From positions 1,612,001 through 1,676,000 of the forward strand of contig NZ_JAZHSD010000001.1 in NCBI RefSeq assembly GCF_036924745.1: a DNA stretch of 64,000 nucleotides, in the 5' to 3' direction. This stretch comes from Bradyrhizobium sp. AZCC 1693 (lineage in GTDB: Bacteria; Pseudomonadota; Alphaproteobacteria; Rhizobiales; Xanthobacteraceae). Positions 1-8,779 of this stretch are shown here, piece after piece (position 1 is the stretch's first letter; each line of letters opens with the position of its first letter). Under the pieces are notes generated by a model. That model was not told where the DNA came from. It saw only the letters and a list, made by a program, of their open reading frames with translations, and made no database searches. A program made the position numbers and the translations under genes.

Positions 1-249
1 CAGCCATGCCGCGCCCCATGCCAGCAGCAGCGCGATCACGTCGGAGAGATTGTGAACGGCGTCCGAAATCAGCGCCAATGAATTGGCGGCGTAGCCGAAG
101 ATCAGTTCCGCAATAACGAAGGCGGTATTGAGGGCGGCGCCGATGGCAAAGGCCCAGCCGAAGCTATCGGGCGCATGGCTGTGGCCGACGTGACCATGGG
201 AATGATCATGCGCGTGGGAATGGGAGTGATGAGAGTGATCGTGCGCCAT
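1..249 (-). CDS. Cation diffusion facilitator (CDF) metal exporter, N-terminal part
   Basis: Only the first 83 codons lie in the window; the gene runs off the left edge. The start ATG is followed by a histidine-rich cytoplasmic stretch (residues 3-25, repeated H-D/S-H), then a hydrophobic segment from about residue 31 and a second one from about 70. Residues H66 and D70 form the HxxxD pair (VHNLSD) that lines the transport metal site in CDF exporters. Known members use proton antiport to expel Zn, Co, Ni or Cd across the inner membrane. The His-rich head suggests metal binding, but the substrate cannot be decided from this fragment. Confidence 0.88.
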   Translation of the reverse strand, partial: MAHDHSHHSHSHAHDHSHGHVGHSHAPDSFGWAFAIGAALNTAFVIAELIFGYAANSLALISDAVHNLSDVIALLLAWGAAWL

Positions 250-319
250 TCCGCCTCGATACTTTCGATGGCGACTTATATAGCGCGTGGAATTTCGAAT
301 ACTATTACAGGCGGGAATC

Positions 320-411
320 GTAGGCTGGGCAAAGCGAAGCGTGCCCACCATTCTCGATGAACATGCCGATAGATGGTGGGCACGGCGTTAGCGCGCCTTT
401 GCCCACCCTAC
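320..411. repeat. Interspersed repeat, family A, copy 1 (GGTGGGCAAAGCG type)
   Basis: Begins with GTAGGCTGGGCAAAGCG and ends with CCTTTGCCCACCCTA, so its ends are inverted copies of each other. Related copies lie at 3638-3734 and 14411-14491. It fills the space between the CDF gene start and the parC stop. No coding role is seen; it may act as a transcription terminator or be a relic of a small mobile palindromic element. Confidence 0.75.
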
Positions 412-420
412 CATCTGTCC

Positions 421-2676
421 CTACTCCACCCCGCGCAAAAACTTGTTCGACTTCGGCAGGCCGTGCGCGAGGCGGCCGGCGTCGGCGCGGTTGCCGCGCC
501 AGTCGGACAATTCCTTGGCGCTCATGCTCTGCTCGCGGCCGGCGGAATCCTTCCAGGTCAACCCCGCCTTGAGCTCGAAAACGGCGACATCAGACAGCTT
601 GGCGCTGGAATACTTTTGCAGCCGAACGCCGCGGCCGCGGGCCATCTCGGGCACCTGGTCGAGCGGGAACAGCACCATCTTGTGGTTGGTGCCGATCGCA
701 GCAACGGTGTCACCGTGCACGGTCGCGATCGCGCAGGCCTCGTTCGGCATGGTGACATTGAGCACCTGCTTGCCCTTGCGGGTGTTGCCGACGCAATCTT
801 CTTCCTTGACGACAAAGCCCTGCCCTTCGCTGCTCGCGATCAGGAACTTGCGTTCGCCCTTGTTGACGAACAGCGAGACGATCGCGGCGTCCTGCTCCAT
901 GTCGATGAACATGCGGATCGGTTCGCCATGACCGCGGCCGCCCGGCAGTTTTGCGACATCGAGCGAATAGAATTTGCCGTTGGTGGCAAACAGCAGCAGC
1001 TTTGAGGTGGTCTCGGCGAAAAACGCATGGTCGAGCTTGTCGTCGGTTTTGAAGGCAAGCCCCGAGATATCCTCGACGTGGCCCTTGAGCGTACGCACCC
1101 AGCCCTTTTCGGAGATCACGACCGTGCACGGCTCGCGCTCGACGAAAGCTTCCTCGATCGCGGCGAGATCGTGCTCGGGGGCGTCGGCGAATTGCGTGCG
1201 GCGCTTGCCGAGCGGCGTCTTCGGTCCAAAAAGGTCGCGGACTTTTCGGACCTGCTCGCCGACCTTGGACCATTGTTCGGTCTCGGAACCGAGCAGCGAC
1301 TTGATGCCCTTCAATTCGTTGCGGAGGTTCTTGTCCTCGGTGCGGATTTCGAATTCCTCGAGCTTGCGCAAGGAGCGCAGGCGCATGTTGAGGATGGCAT
1401 CGGCCTGGATTTCCGTGAGCTTGAACGCCTTGATCAGCGCCGGCTTCGGCTCGTCCTCGGTGCGGATGATCTTGATCACCTTGTCGATGTTCAGATAGGC
1501 GATCAGGTAACCGCCGAGCACTTCGAGTCGGTTCTCGATCTGCGTCTTGCGGTAGTTCGAGCGACGCACCAGCACGTCGCGCAGATGGTCGAGCCATTCG
1601 CGCAAACATTCCGCAAGCCCCACCACTTTGGGGATCTTGCCCTTGATCAGCACGTTGAGGTTCAGCGAAATCTTGCTCTCGAGCTCAGTGAGCCGGAACA
1701 GCGATTCCATCATCAGCGCGGGATCGACCGCGCGGGATTTCGGTTCGATCACGAGGCGAACGTCTTCGGCCGATTCGTCCCTGACGTCGCCGACCAGCGG
1801 CAGCTTCTTCTCGTTCAGGAGCTCGGCGATCTTCTCGACCAGCCGCGACTTCTGCACCAGCCACGGAATCTCGGTGATCACGACGATCCAGGTGCCGCGC
1901 GCGCCCTCTTCCTGGGTCCACTTGGCGCGGGTGCGGAACGAGCCGCGTCCGGTCATGTAGGCTTCGGCGATGCTTTCCTTGGAGTCGACGATGATGCCGC
2001 CGGTCGGGAAATCCGGGCCCTTGACCCATTTCAGCAGCGACTTCGACTTGGCGTCGGGCTTGTCGATCAGATGCAGGGCGGCGTCGCACAGTTCGGCCGC
2101 GTTGTGCGGCGGGATCGAGGTGGCCATGCCGACCGCGATGCCCTGCGCGCCGTTGGCGAGCAGGTTCGGGAAGCCGCCGGGCAGAACCACCGGCTCCTTG
2201 CTCTGGCCGTCGTAGTTCGGGCGGAATTCGACGCCGTCCTCGTCGATGCCTTCCAGCAGCAGCCGCGCGACATCGGTCATGCGCGCTTCGGTGTAGCGGT
2301 AGGCGGCGGGATTATCGCCGTCGATATTGCCGAAATTGCCCTGGCCGTCGACCAGCGGATAGCGCGAGGCGAAATCCTGCGCCAGACGCACCATGGCGTC
2401 GTAGATCGCCTGGTCGCCATGTGGATGGAACGAGCCCATCACGTCGCCGACGATCTTGGCCGATTTCTTGAACGGCGTCCCGGGGTCGAGCCGCAGCAGG
2501 CGCATGCCGTAGAGGATGCGCCGGTGCACCGGCTTCAGCCCGTCGCGGGCGTCCGGCAAGGCGCGGTGCATGATGGTCGAGAGCGCGTAGGCGAGATAGC
2601 GCTCTTCCAGCGCATCGCGCAGCATCACCTCGTGGATTTCGGCCGGTTCTTCCGGCGGCAGCTGTCGTTTTCCCAT
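421..2676 (-). CDS. parC: DNA topoisomerase IV subunit A
   Basis: A 751-residue type II topoisomerase A subunit. With ParE it decatenates daughter chromosomes after replication. The N-terminal breakage-reunion domain holds the catalytic tyrosine in AAYRYTEAR (Y128) and the HPHGD motif at residues 84-88. The C-terminal half is the shorter beta-propeller region expected of ParC rather than GyrA, and GyrA-box motifs are not evident. Residue 89, equivalent by position to the E. coli ParC Ser80 contacted by quinolones, is Gln. The gene follows recO on the same strand after 180 bases that hold a repeat. Confidence 0.95.
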   Translation of the reverse strand: MGKRQLPPEEPAEIHEVMLRDALEERYLAYALSTIMHRALPDARDGLKPVHRRILYGMRLLRLDPGTPFKKSAKIVGDVMGSFHPHGDQAIYDAMVRLAQDFASRYPLVDGQGNFGNIDGDNPAAYRYTEARMTDVARLLLEGIDEDGVEFRPNYDGQSKEPVVLPGGFPNLLANGAQGIAVGMATSIPPHNAAELCDAALHLIDKPDAKSKSLLKWVKGPDFPTGGIIVDSKESIAEAYMTGRGSFRTRAKWTQEEGARGTWIVVITEIPWLVQKSRLVEKIAELLNEKKLPLVGDVRDESAEDVRLVIEPKSRAVDPALMMESLFRLTELESKISLNLNVLIKGKIPKVVGLAECLREWLDHLRDVLVRRSNYRKTQIENRLEVLGGYLIAYLNIDKVIKIIRTEDEPKPALIKAFKLTEIQADAILNMRLRSLRKLEEFEIRTEDKNLRNELKGIKSLLGSETEQWSKVGEQVRKVRDLFGPKTPLGKRRTQFADAPEHDLAAIEEAFVEREPCTVVISEKGWVRTLKGHVEDISGLAFKTDDKLDHAFFAETTSKLLLFATNGKFYSLDVAKLPGGRGHGEPIRMFIDMEQDAAIVSLFVNKGERKFLIASSEGQGFVVKEEDCVGNTRKGKQVLNVTMPNEACAIATVHGDTVAAIGTNHKMVLFPLDQVPEMARGRGVRLQKYSSAKLSDVAVFELKAGLTWKDSAGREQSMSAKELSDWRGNRADAGRLAHGLPKSNKFLRGVE

Positions 2677-2727
2677 GGGGAGGCGTTAAACTTTTCGGCT
2701 GAATCGGGCAAGAATTGAATCAGGGCA

Positions 2728-2850
2728 GCCGTCGCCCCTGCGAACGCAGGGGCCCATAACCACAGGGGTTTGCGGCAAAAAATGGCACGGGCCGCAGTGC
2801 CATGGATGGGCCGCGGCGTATGGGTGCCTGCTTTCGCAGGAAGAGGATGG
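2728..2850. repeat. Intergenic palindromic repeat between recO and parC
   Basis: Contains a perfect 8-bp hairpin at 2735-2752 (CCCCTGCG AA CGCAGGGG) followed by GCCCATAACCACAGGG and, 70 bases on, TGCCTGCTTTCGCAGG. I recognise this layout from intergenic repeats common in Bradyrhizobium and Nitrobacter (memory, not a search). No gene is seen here. Confidence 0.55.
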
Positions 2851-2856
2851 AGCGGT

Positions 2857-3609
2857 TCAGGCCGACGAACTGATTCGCGCCCGATTCCGCGTCACCGCGT
2901 TGATGAACCCGTCCCGGGCGTCGGAATGGCGCTGCCCGCGCGGTTCCAACACGTGGCGAAGCAGGAACAGCCCGGTCAGCCGAAAACCGTCCTGCAGGTC
3001 CTGATCCGACCAGCTATTCGCCCCGCCCTCGCCCTCGCGCAGAAAGGCCGGCAGCCGCAGCAGTCGGTCCCGATACGGCTCGCCGGCCCGCCGCGACACC
3101 GCGCCGCCGGATTTTGGGGAGACGTAGATCAGGTCGGCGGTCTCGCCGGTGGCGGCGCAGTTTTCCAGATCGAGGCCGAAGCCGAGCTCGGCCAGCATCG
3201 CGAGCTCGAACCTGATGAGATGAGCGGCGGCAACGCCGGCATCGTCAAAATCGTCCAGCGTGCGGTCGAGCATCTCAAAAATGTCCTCGTGGGGGTCGCG
3301 CTCCGGCAACAACCGCACCAGCGAAGCCAGATGGGTGACGCCATAGGTCGCGTGCGCCGACGCCAGCAGGGTGGCCGCGCGCAAGCGCGTGCCCTCAACG
3401 GCGTAATATCCGAGATGCTCGTCGAGCCGCGCCCGCCACACCGTGGTGACGCTGTTGCCCGGCTGCAGCAACGGCCGCATCCGCTTGCCCGCACCGCCGC
3501 GCACCAGCCCGAGATGACGGCCATGCTCGCGCGTCAGCAGCTCGACAATGGCAGAGGATTCGCCATGCCGCCGCACGCCCAGCACGATGCCTTCGTCGGT
3601 CCATTCCAT
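2857..3609 (-). CDS. recO: DNA repair protein RecO
   Basis: 250 residues, the normal length. RecO works with RecR to load RecA on SSB-coated single-stranded DNA in the RecF pathway. The N-terminus ([17 protein letters not shown]...) is the typical OB-fold start, with the family pattern [16 protein letters not shown] and [11 protein letters not shown]; the C-terminal helical part starts near residue 85. In related genomes recO directly follows era and precedes parC. Here the insertion sequence and a family A repeat separate it from era, so its transcription may now depend on a promoter in or near those elements. Confidence 0.94.
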   Translation of the reverse strand: MEWTDEGIVLGVRRHGESSAIVELLTREHGRHLGLVRGGAGKRMRPLLQPGNSVTTVWRARLDEHLGYYAVEGTRLRAATLLASAHATYGVTHLASLVRLLPERDPHEDIFEMLDRTLDDFDDAGVAAAHLIRFELAMLAELGFGLDLENCAATGETADLIYVSPKSGGAVSRRAGEPYRDRLLRLPAFLREGEGGANSWSDQDLQDGFRLTGLFLLRHVLEPRGQRHSDARDGFINAVTRNRARISSSA

Positions 3610-3637
3610 GGGCGGAGTTTACAGGATTTCGGAACAT

Positions 3638-3734
3638 GTAGGGTGGGCAAAGCGCAGCGCGCGCACCGACGATCAACAAACTGTGTCGCCTGGGATGGTG
3701 GGCACGGCGTCAAAGAGCGCCTTTGCCCACCCTT
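3638..3734. repeat. Interspersed repeat, family A, copy 2
   Basis: Starts GTAGGGTGGGCAAAGCG and ends GCCTTTGCCCACCCTT, as in the copies at 320-411 and 14411-14491. Its right edge is only three bases from the left inverted repeat of the IS110-type element, so the element seems to have inserted at or very near the end of this repeat. Confidence 0.75.
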
Positions 3735-3750
3735 CTGTAACGGGCCTCGA

Positions 3751-5013
3751 TTAGTCAATCCCTTTGCGTTGTCCGCCCGCCGGGGTCTCGCTTCTGTACG
3801 GGGTCGGCGCAGGGCCGCCACCTGATGGGGTTGGAAGAGGATAGGTCGACCAATCTACGTTGAGCGTGCTCACGAGGCGACCTGGTGGGCAACGGCCTGA
3901 CCTGATCCATCGTCCCGGCGAAGGGACTTCGCTTCGAGAAGGCCTGGTGTCGTGACCCGCCCGAAAACTGCTGTTTCTCCCTGTTAGGCTGCCGCCGCAG
4001 CGGCGTTTAAAGGGTGTTCCGTCGGCGAGCATGCGGTGCATGATCACCGCGAGCCGGCGCGCCAACGCCACCTTGGCTTTGCTCATGCCGGCGCGCTTTT
4101 TGATCCGCATGGCCCAGCTCTTCAATTGCGAACAGCCCTTGAGCGGCTTGGTCAGCATGACGTTGGCAGCCTCATAGAGCGCTGTGCGCACCGAGGCGTC
4201 ACCGATCTTGCTGATCCGGCCGGTGTAGTCGGTCTCACCGGATTGATGCTTCTTCGGGGTCAACCCGAAATGGGCTCCTGCCTGCTTCGACGATTTGAAC
4301 CGGGTCGGATCGTCGATTGCGCTGGCATAGGTCAGCGCCACGATCGGGCCGACCGCCGGGACTGACGTCAGCAGCCGTGCCTGCGTATCGGACCGCACCA
4401 TCCTGCGGGTTTGCTTCTCGAAAGCTGCGAACTCGGTCCGCAGCACCGCTCGCACCGCCAGCAGCGCCTTGGCGATCATTTGCAGGTGCGGATGGCCGTC
4501 CACGAGTTCCTCGATCCGTCCCGCGAAAGTCTGCCCGGTCGTCTTGCCAACCTTGAGGCCAAAACCGCGCAGGATCCCGCGCAGGCTGTTCTCGACGTCG
4601 AGAAGCTTCGATTGCACCAGCTTGCGGGCGGTCAACAGCGATCGGGTCTCTTGCGCACTGATCGATTTGCAGTGCACCGGTCGGAACCAGCCCAGCCGCA
4701 TCAGTTGCGCAATCCCGCGTGCATCGTTGCGATCCGACTTGACCGGCATCGCCTCGAACGCCTTCCGCACGTGCCGCGTCTCCAGCCGCTCAACGGCGAG
4801 GCCGGCCGCCTTCATCCCCGCAAACAGCCATTGCGACAAGGGCCCGGCTTCCAGCCCGATCCGCTCAAACTCAAAGCCAGACTGCCGGAACCAGGCGATC
4901 AGCGCCTCCGGCTCGCTGGCCACCCTGGCCTCGCGCAAAATCTTGCCGCTTGCGTCAACAACACACACGCTCGAGCATTCCAATGACACGTCGATTCCGG
5001 CATAGTGGTTCAT
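3751..5013 (-). CDS. IS110-family DEDD transposase, C-terminus altered by a frameshift
   Basis: Starts at MNHYAGIDVS, preceded by GGAGACGACC. The catalytic acidic residues are D8 (GID), E55 (GLEAG), D94 and D97 (KSDRNDARG); the C-terminal Transposase_20 part carries SVPAVGPIVALTYASAI. As it stands the frame reads on to 3751, giving 420 residues, longer than the roughly 340 usual for the family. At 4006-4011 the sequence TTTAAA appears one base too long: removing one A restores PFNAAAAAA and a TAA stop at 3984-3986, giving 342 residues. All catalytic residues precede the shift, so activity is possible; the extra tail is probably not native. Confidence 0.88.
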   Translation of the reverse strand: MNHYAGIDVSLECSSVCVVDASGKILREARVASEPEALIAWFRQSGFEFERIGLEAGPLSQWLFAGMKAAGLAVERLETRHVRKAFEAMPVKSDRNDARGIAQLMRLGWFRPVHCKSISAQETRSLLTARKLVQSKLLDVENSLRGILRGFGLKVGKTTGQTFAGRIEELVDGHPHLQMIAKALLAVRAVLRTEFAAFEKQTRRMVRSDTQARLLTSVPAVGPIVALTYASAIDDPTRFKSSKQAGAHFGLTPKKHQSGETDYTGRISKIGDASVRTALYEAANVMLTKPLKGCSQLKSWAMRIKKRAGMSKAKVALARRLAVIMHRMLADGTPFKRRCGGSLTGRNSSFRAGHDTRPSRSEVPSPGRWIRSGRCPPGRLVSTLNVDWSTYPLPTPSGGGPAPTPYRSETPAGGQRKGID

Positions 5014-5087
5014 GGTCGTCTCTCCTTGATGCTTGGAGCGAGGCTCATCCCTCTGACTCCGTAACACCATCAATGTGAGGGACGACC

Positions 5088-5165
5088 GCCCGCCTTCCAA
5101 GCAAGCCGCGCGAAGCGCGCTACCCAACAGCGCCGTAGCAAGCGCGGCTTGCTTGGAAGGCGGGC
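5088..5165. repeat. Perfect 24-bp inverted repeat in the upstream end of the insertion sequence
   Basis: Arms at 5088-5111 and 5142-5165 are exact reverse complements (core CTTCCAAGCAAGCCGCGC), separated by 30 bases. The outer edge of the right arm abuts the terminal inverted repeat at 5166. The opposite end of the element has no matching structure. It lies 75 bases upstream of the transposase start and would form a very stable hairpin in RNA or single-stranded DNA. Confidence 0.85.
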
Positions 5166-5200
5166 CGGGGCCCGTTACCCCATCTACGCAGCCCTGGCGA

Positions 5201-5581
5201 TCACGCGTCGAACCATCCCACCGCATCGCCGGTGAAGGAGAAGTACAGCCCCGCCGCGGTCAGCGCGCAGGAGACCACCTCGATGCCGCTGTCGAACTCC
5301 AGGCCCTTCTCGCCGATCACCTGCACCAGGGAAATCACCGAGAGCACCAGCGCCGCGGCCAGCACCCAGCGCGGCCAGTTCTTGCGGCGTTGGGCGGCGA
5401 GCCAGACGAAATAAACCAGGAGCAGGATCAGCCCGCCCGCCATCACGGTCGCCACGTTGATCATCTGCGCCGTCATGTCGGCCTTCGGCGTGCGGTCCTG
5501 AAACGCCACCGACACCGCATCCAGCGTCAGCGACAGATACAGCAAGACCTCAAACCACAGCACGTTCCTGGGTGTATTCAT
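5201..5581 (-). CDS. Hypothetical four-helix membrane protein downstream of era
   Basis: 126 residues, not assigned to a named family. Four hydrophobic segments are visible at about residues 7-25, 38-62, 70-90 and 98-120, with a basic cytoplasmic loop AAQRRKNWPR between the second and third. It begins 8 bases after the era stop and so is probably cotranscribed with era. Its stop lies only 22 bases from the inverted repeat of the insertion sequence, which therefore landed just behind it. Length and codon use look like a real core gene; function unknown. Confidence 0.72.
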   Translation of the reverse strand: MNTPRNVLWFEVLLYLSLTLDAVSVAFQDRTPKADMTAQMINVATVMAGGLILLLVYFVWLAAQRRKNWPRWVLAAALVLSVISLVQVIGEKGLEFDSGIEVVSCALTAAGLYFSFTGDAVGWFDA

Positions 5582-5589
5582 CCGGCTTA

Positions 5590-6519
5590 TTATTCCTTGG
5601 GGAATTCCAGCCCCATTTCCCGGTAGCGGTCGGGGTCGTCGCCCCAGTTCTCGCGCACCTTGACGAACAGGAACAGGTGCACGGGCACGCCCAGGATCTC
5701 GGCGATCTCCTTGCGCGAATCCGCGCCGATCGACTTGATGGTGGCGCCGCCCTTGCCGAGCACGATCTTGCGCTGGCTCTCGCGCTCGACAAAGATCGTC
5801 TGCTCGATCCGCACCGACTTGTCCTTGCGCTCGGTCCAGGTGTCGGTCTCGACCGTCGATTGATACGGCAGCTCCTGGTGGAGCTGGCGGTAGATCTTTT
5901 CGCGGGTGATTTCGGCTGCCAGATGCCGCAGCGGCGCATCCGACATCTGGTCCTCGGGGTAATGAAACGGTCCCGGCGGCACGCTCTTCGCCAGCGTCTT
6001 GCGCAAATCGGCGACGCCATCGCCCGACAGCGCCGAGATCATGAAGGTGTGTTCGAATTTCATGCGCTCATTGGCGGCCTGCGCCAGCGCCAAGAGCTTC
6101 TCGCGCGGGATCAGGTCGATCTTGTTCAGCACCAGGATTTTCGGGTGTTGGACCGTCGCAAGCTTGTTGAGGATCGCATCGGCCTCCTCGTCGATGCCGG
6201 CCTTGGCATCCAGCAGCACGCAGACGAGGTCGGCGTCATGGGCCCCGCTCCAGGCAGTCGAAACCATGGCGCGGTCGAGCCGGCGCTTCGGCAAGAAGAT
6301 GCCGGGCGTATCGACCAGGATGATCTGCGCATTGTCCTCGATCACGATGCCGCGGATCAGGGCGCGGGTCGTCTGCACCTTGCGCGACACGATGGTGACC
6401 TTGGAGCCGACCAGCGCGTTGACCAGCGTGGACTTGCCGACATTGGGCGCGCCGATCAGCGCCACGAAGCCGCAAGCGGTCTCGGCGGGCACGGCAGCGG
6501 GTGACGATTCAACTATCAT
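5590..6519 (-). CDS. era: GTPase Era
   Basis: 309 residues. Era binds GTP and the 3' end of 16S rRNA and assists maturation of the 30S subunit. Motifs in order: G1 GAPNVGKST (23-31), G3 DTPG (70-73), G4 NKID near 130, then the C-terminal KH RNA-binding domain with KIVLGKGGATIKSIG. The start overlaps the end of rnc by 11 bases, the usual rnc-era coupling in proteobacteria. Confidence 0.97.
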   Translation of the reverse strand: MIVESSPAAVPAETACGFVALIGAPNVGKSTLVNALVGSKVTIVSRKVQTTRALIRGIVIEDNAQIILVDTPGIFLPKRRLDRAMVSTAWSGAHDADLVCVLLDAKAGIDEEADAILNKLATVQHPKILVLNKIDLIPREKLLALAQAANERMKFEHTFMISALSGDGVADLRKTLAKSVPPGPFHYPEDQMSDAPLRHLAAEITREKIYRQLHQELPYQSTVETDTWTERKDKSVRIEQTIFVERESQRKIVLGKGGATIKSIGADSRKEIAEILGVPVHLFLFVKVRENWGDDPDRYREMGLEFPKE

Positions 6520-7321
6520 TGCCGCCGACGCCTTCGCGTTCGATCATCACGGAGGCCGCGACCTTCTCGGCGGCGCGCTTGGAGCCGCCGACGCCTTCGG
6601 CGGGCGCCAGTCCCGGCAGATCGACGGCGACGCGGAACTGCGGGTCGTGGTGCGGCCCGGTGCGCTCGATCTCGCGATAGACCGGCGTCGGCAATCCCTT
6701 GCTCTGGGCCCATTCCTGCAGCACCGTCTTGGGATCACGCAGCGGCCGGCGCGGCTTGCGCATCCGCTCCAGCCAGTTGCGCTCGACGAATTGCGACGCC
6801 GCCGCATAGCCGCCGTCGAGATAGATCGCCCCGATCACGGCCTCGCAGATATCGCCGAGCACGGATTTGCGTAGGCGCGCGCCCGCCCCTGCGCCTACCG
6901 CGCCGAGCTTGATGTCATCGAGCAATCCCAATGATTTTGCGACGTCGGCGCAGCTTTCCTTGCGCACGAGATCGGCGAGCCGCTTCGACAATTCGCCCTC
7001 GTCGGCCCGCGGATAGGCCCGATACAGCATGTCGGAGATGATCAGCCCGAGCACATGATCGCCGAGGAATTCCAGCCGCTGATAGCTGTCCGCGCGATGA
7101 CGCGTGGCGGGCTTCAAGGCCGAGACATGGGTAAAAGCGGTCGTCAGCAGCGCGGGATCGGAAAATTTGTAGCCGATGCGTCCCTCGATCGCGGCCGCGG
7201 CCGCCTTGGCCCCAGCCTTGCCGCGCTTCTTTTTCGGCGCAGCGACGCCGGCGGCTTCGGCCTGCTGGCCCGGCTCGCCCGAGGTCGATGTGTCAGGAAT
7301 GGTCGCTGTCTCGTCGATCAT
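6509..7321 (-). CDS. rnc: Ribonuclease III
   Basis: 270 residues from the ATG that overlaps the lepB stop (ATGA). RNase III cuts double-stranded RNA, including rRNA precursors. The signature RLEFLGDHVLGL is at residues 82-93 and a double-stranded RNA-binding domain fills about 195-268. The first 45 residues are an unusual low-complexity extension rich in Ala, Lys and Gly (PKKKRGKAGAKAAAAA), absent from E. coli RNase III. A longer frame extends upstream but reads out of phase through lepB, so the ATG at 7321 is preferred. Confidence 0.95.
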   Translation of the reverse strand: MIDETATIPDTSTSGEPGQQAEAAGVAAPKKKRGKAGAKAAAAAIEGRIGYKFSDPALLTTAFTHVSALKPATRHRADSYQRLEFLGDHVLGLIISDMLYRAYPRADEGELSKRLADLVRKESCADVAKSLGLLDDIKLGAVGAGAGARLRKSVLGDICEAVIGAIYLDGGYAAASQFVERNWLERMRKPRRPLRDPKTVLQEWAQSKGLPTPVYREIERTGPHHDPQFRVAVDLPGLAPAEGVGGSKRAAEKVAASVMIEREGVGGNDS

Positions 7322-8076
7322 CGCACGATTGTGAATAAACGATTCCAGCGCACGGCGGTCGGCCAGCGCCAGAACATCCAGGCATGTTCGCCCTCGGCAA
7401 TGGAGAAGAAGATCATCTGCGCCCGGCCGACGATGTTCTCGAACGGCACATAGCCGACCTGCGACAGCACGCGGCTGTCGGTCGAGTTGTCGCGGTTGTC
7501 GCCCATCATGAAGAAGTGGCCGGCGGGCACGGTGTAGACGTTGGTGTTGTCGTAGAAGCCGTTGTCGACGCAATCGAGCGATTCATAGCTGACGCCGTTG
7601 GGCAGCGTCTCCTTCCAGCGCTTGACGCGCGCGGTGGCGTCGGAGCCGCAAGGGTCCTCGCCGATGAAGTCGGAAAGCCGCTCGCGCTTGACCGGCTTGT
7701 CGTTGATGTAGAGCAGGCCTTCCCGCATCTGGATGCGGTCACCCGGCAGGCCGATCACGCGCTTGATGTAATCGGTGGAGTCGTCCTTGGGCAGGCGGAA
7801 CACCACGATATCGCCCCGGTTCGGCTCCGAGCCGAAGATGCGGCCCGAGAACAGCGGCGGCGACAACGGAATGGAGTAGTGGCTGTAACCGTAGGAATAT
7901 TTCGAGACGAACAGGTAGTCACCCACCAGCAGCGTCGCCTTCATCGATCCTGAGGGGATGTTGAACGGCTGGAACAGGAAGGTGCGGATCACGAGCGCGA
8001 TCAGGAGAGCGTGGATGACGACGCGGATGGTTTCACCCAAGCCGCTTTCAGATTTTGTGCTGGAGGTCACGCTCAT
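7318..8076 (-). CDS. lepB: Signal peptidase I
   Basis: 252 residues from MSVTSSTKSE. The enzyme removes signal peptides from exported proteins at the periplasmic face of the inner membrane. One membrane anchor spans about 18-36, followed by the catalytic serine S44 in PSGSMK and the catalytic lysine K105 in YIKRVIGLPGD; the C-terminal GDNRDNSTDSR box is present. An upstream in-frame extension lacks family similarity, so the internal ATG is chosen. Followed by rnc with a 4-base overlap. Confidence 0.95.
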   Translation of the reverse strand: MSVTSSTKSESGLGETIRVVIHALLIALVIRTFLFQPFNIPSGSMKATLLVGDYLFVSKYSYGYSHYSIPLSPPLFSGRIFGSEPNRGDIVVFRLPKDDSTDYIKRVIGLPGDRIQMREGLLYINDKPVKRERLSDFIGEDPCGSDATARVKRWKETLPNGVSYESLDCVDNGFYDNTNVYTVPAGHFFMMGDNRDNSTDSRVLSQVGYVPFENIVGRAQMIFFSIAEGEHAWMFWRWPTAVRWNRLFTIVR

Positions 8077-8298
8077 CGCTTTCCCAATTCCCGCAGGCCT
8101 TTGCCCGCACGGTGGCAGAACGTTTTCCGCACGCGAATCGCCTGGTACGTTCGCGTCAGGAAAATGGTCTCGATACTGATGTTGAAGGCCTATTCCGGCG
8201 CTACCCTGAATCGGCCCTGGCTCGAACACGTCGTTCGCGGCGTTTTAGACGGTTGTTCGTGAGCGCGCAATCAAGCGCCTCGTCAAAACTTTATAATC

Positions 8299-8314
8299 CA
8301 TTGATATGTCAATG
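8299..8314. promoter_or_regulatory. Small palindrome in the lepB upstream region
   Basis: CATTGA and TCAATG form inverted arms around TATG in an A+T-rich island upstream of lepB. Read on the minus strand it contains TTGACA, with TATAAA 11 bases later. That spacing is too short for a normal promoter, so this may be an operator or part of a promoter region. Weak evidence. Confidence 0.25.
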
Positions 8315-8359
8315 ATTTTTAGTTTTGTCCCGCTTCTCCGGCGCAAACGCCTGCGCGGC

Positions 8360-8779
8360 TCATGATTTGCCGGGAACGACCGCCGAAATTATGACGAAGG
8401 CCTGTGCCATCGGCCAGTCGTCGGTGATCGACAGATCGATCCGCGCCTCGAACCCCTCCGGCGTCAGCGCCTCCAGCCGGGCCAGCGCGCCGCCGGTGAG
8501 TTTCATGGTCGGACGGCCGCCCGGCAGGTTCACTACCCCCATGTCCCGCCACCAGACGCCGCGCCGGATCCCGGTGCCGAGCGCCTTGGAACAGGCCTCC
8601 TTGGCAGCGAATCGCTTGGCGTAGGTCGCGACCACCATCTTTTCGCTATTGGCGCGGCGCGCCGCTTTGGCGCGCTCGGCGTCGGTGAAGATGCGGTCGA
8701 GGAAGCGGTCGCCATGGCGTTCGATCACCCTGGCGACCCTTGTGATGTCGATCAGGTCGGAGCCGATGCCGATGATCAT
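8360..8779 (-). CDS. acpS: Holo-[acyl-carrier-protein] synthase
   Basis: 139 residues. Transfers 4'-phosphopantetheine from CoA to the serine of acyl carrier protein. Metal-binding D8 lies in GIGSDLIDI and E61 in [14 protein letters not shown], both diagnostic. The start ATG overlaps the pdxJ stop (ATGA), so pdxJ and acpS are translationally coupled. A longer in-frame upstream reading is only the pdxJ gene in another phase. Confidence 0.95.
   Translation of the reverse strand: MIIGIGSDLIDITRVARVIERHGDRFLDRIFTDAERAKAARRANSEKMVVATYAKRFAAKEACSKALGTGIRRGVWWRDMGVVNLPGGRPTMKLTGGALARLEALTPEGFEARIDLSITDDWPMAQAFVIISAVVPGKS

Larger units (their letters stand above)
3737..5178 (-). mobile_element. IS110/IS1111-type insertion sequence, about 1.44 kb
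   Basis: Bounded by 13-bp inverted repeats that match at 12 positions: GTAACGGGCCTCG at 3737-3749 and the reverse complement GTAACGGGCCCCG at 5166-5178. Between them is one DEDD transposase gene on the minus strand. I see no target-site duplication, as expected for this family. Noncoding stretches flank the transposase: 165 bases upstream of its start and about 230 bases downstream of the presumed original stop. The ends were set from the inverted repeats alone; in the IS1111 subgroup these repeats are subterminal, so the true tips may lie a few bases further out. The element splits the usual era-recO gene order. Confidence 0.78.

Noticed and set aside
1027..2718. 563-codon plus-strand frame opposite parC
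   Set aside because: Shadow of parC in a high-G+C sequence; no supporting feature.
8287..8320. TTGACA and TATAAA near lepB considered as a standard promoter
   Set aside because: The gap is 11 bases, too short for a sigma-70 promoter; kept only as a possible operator.
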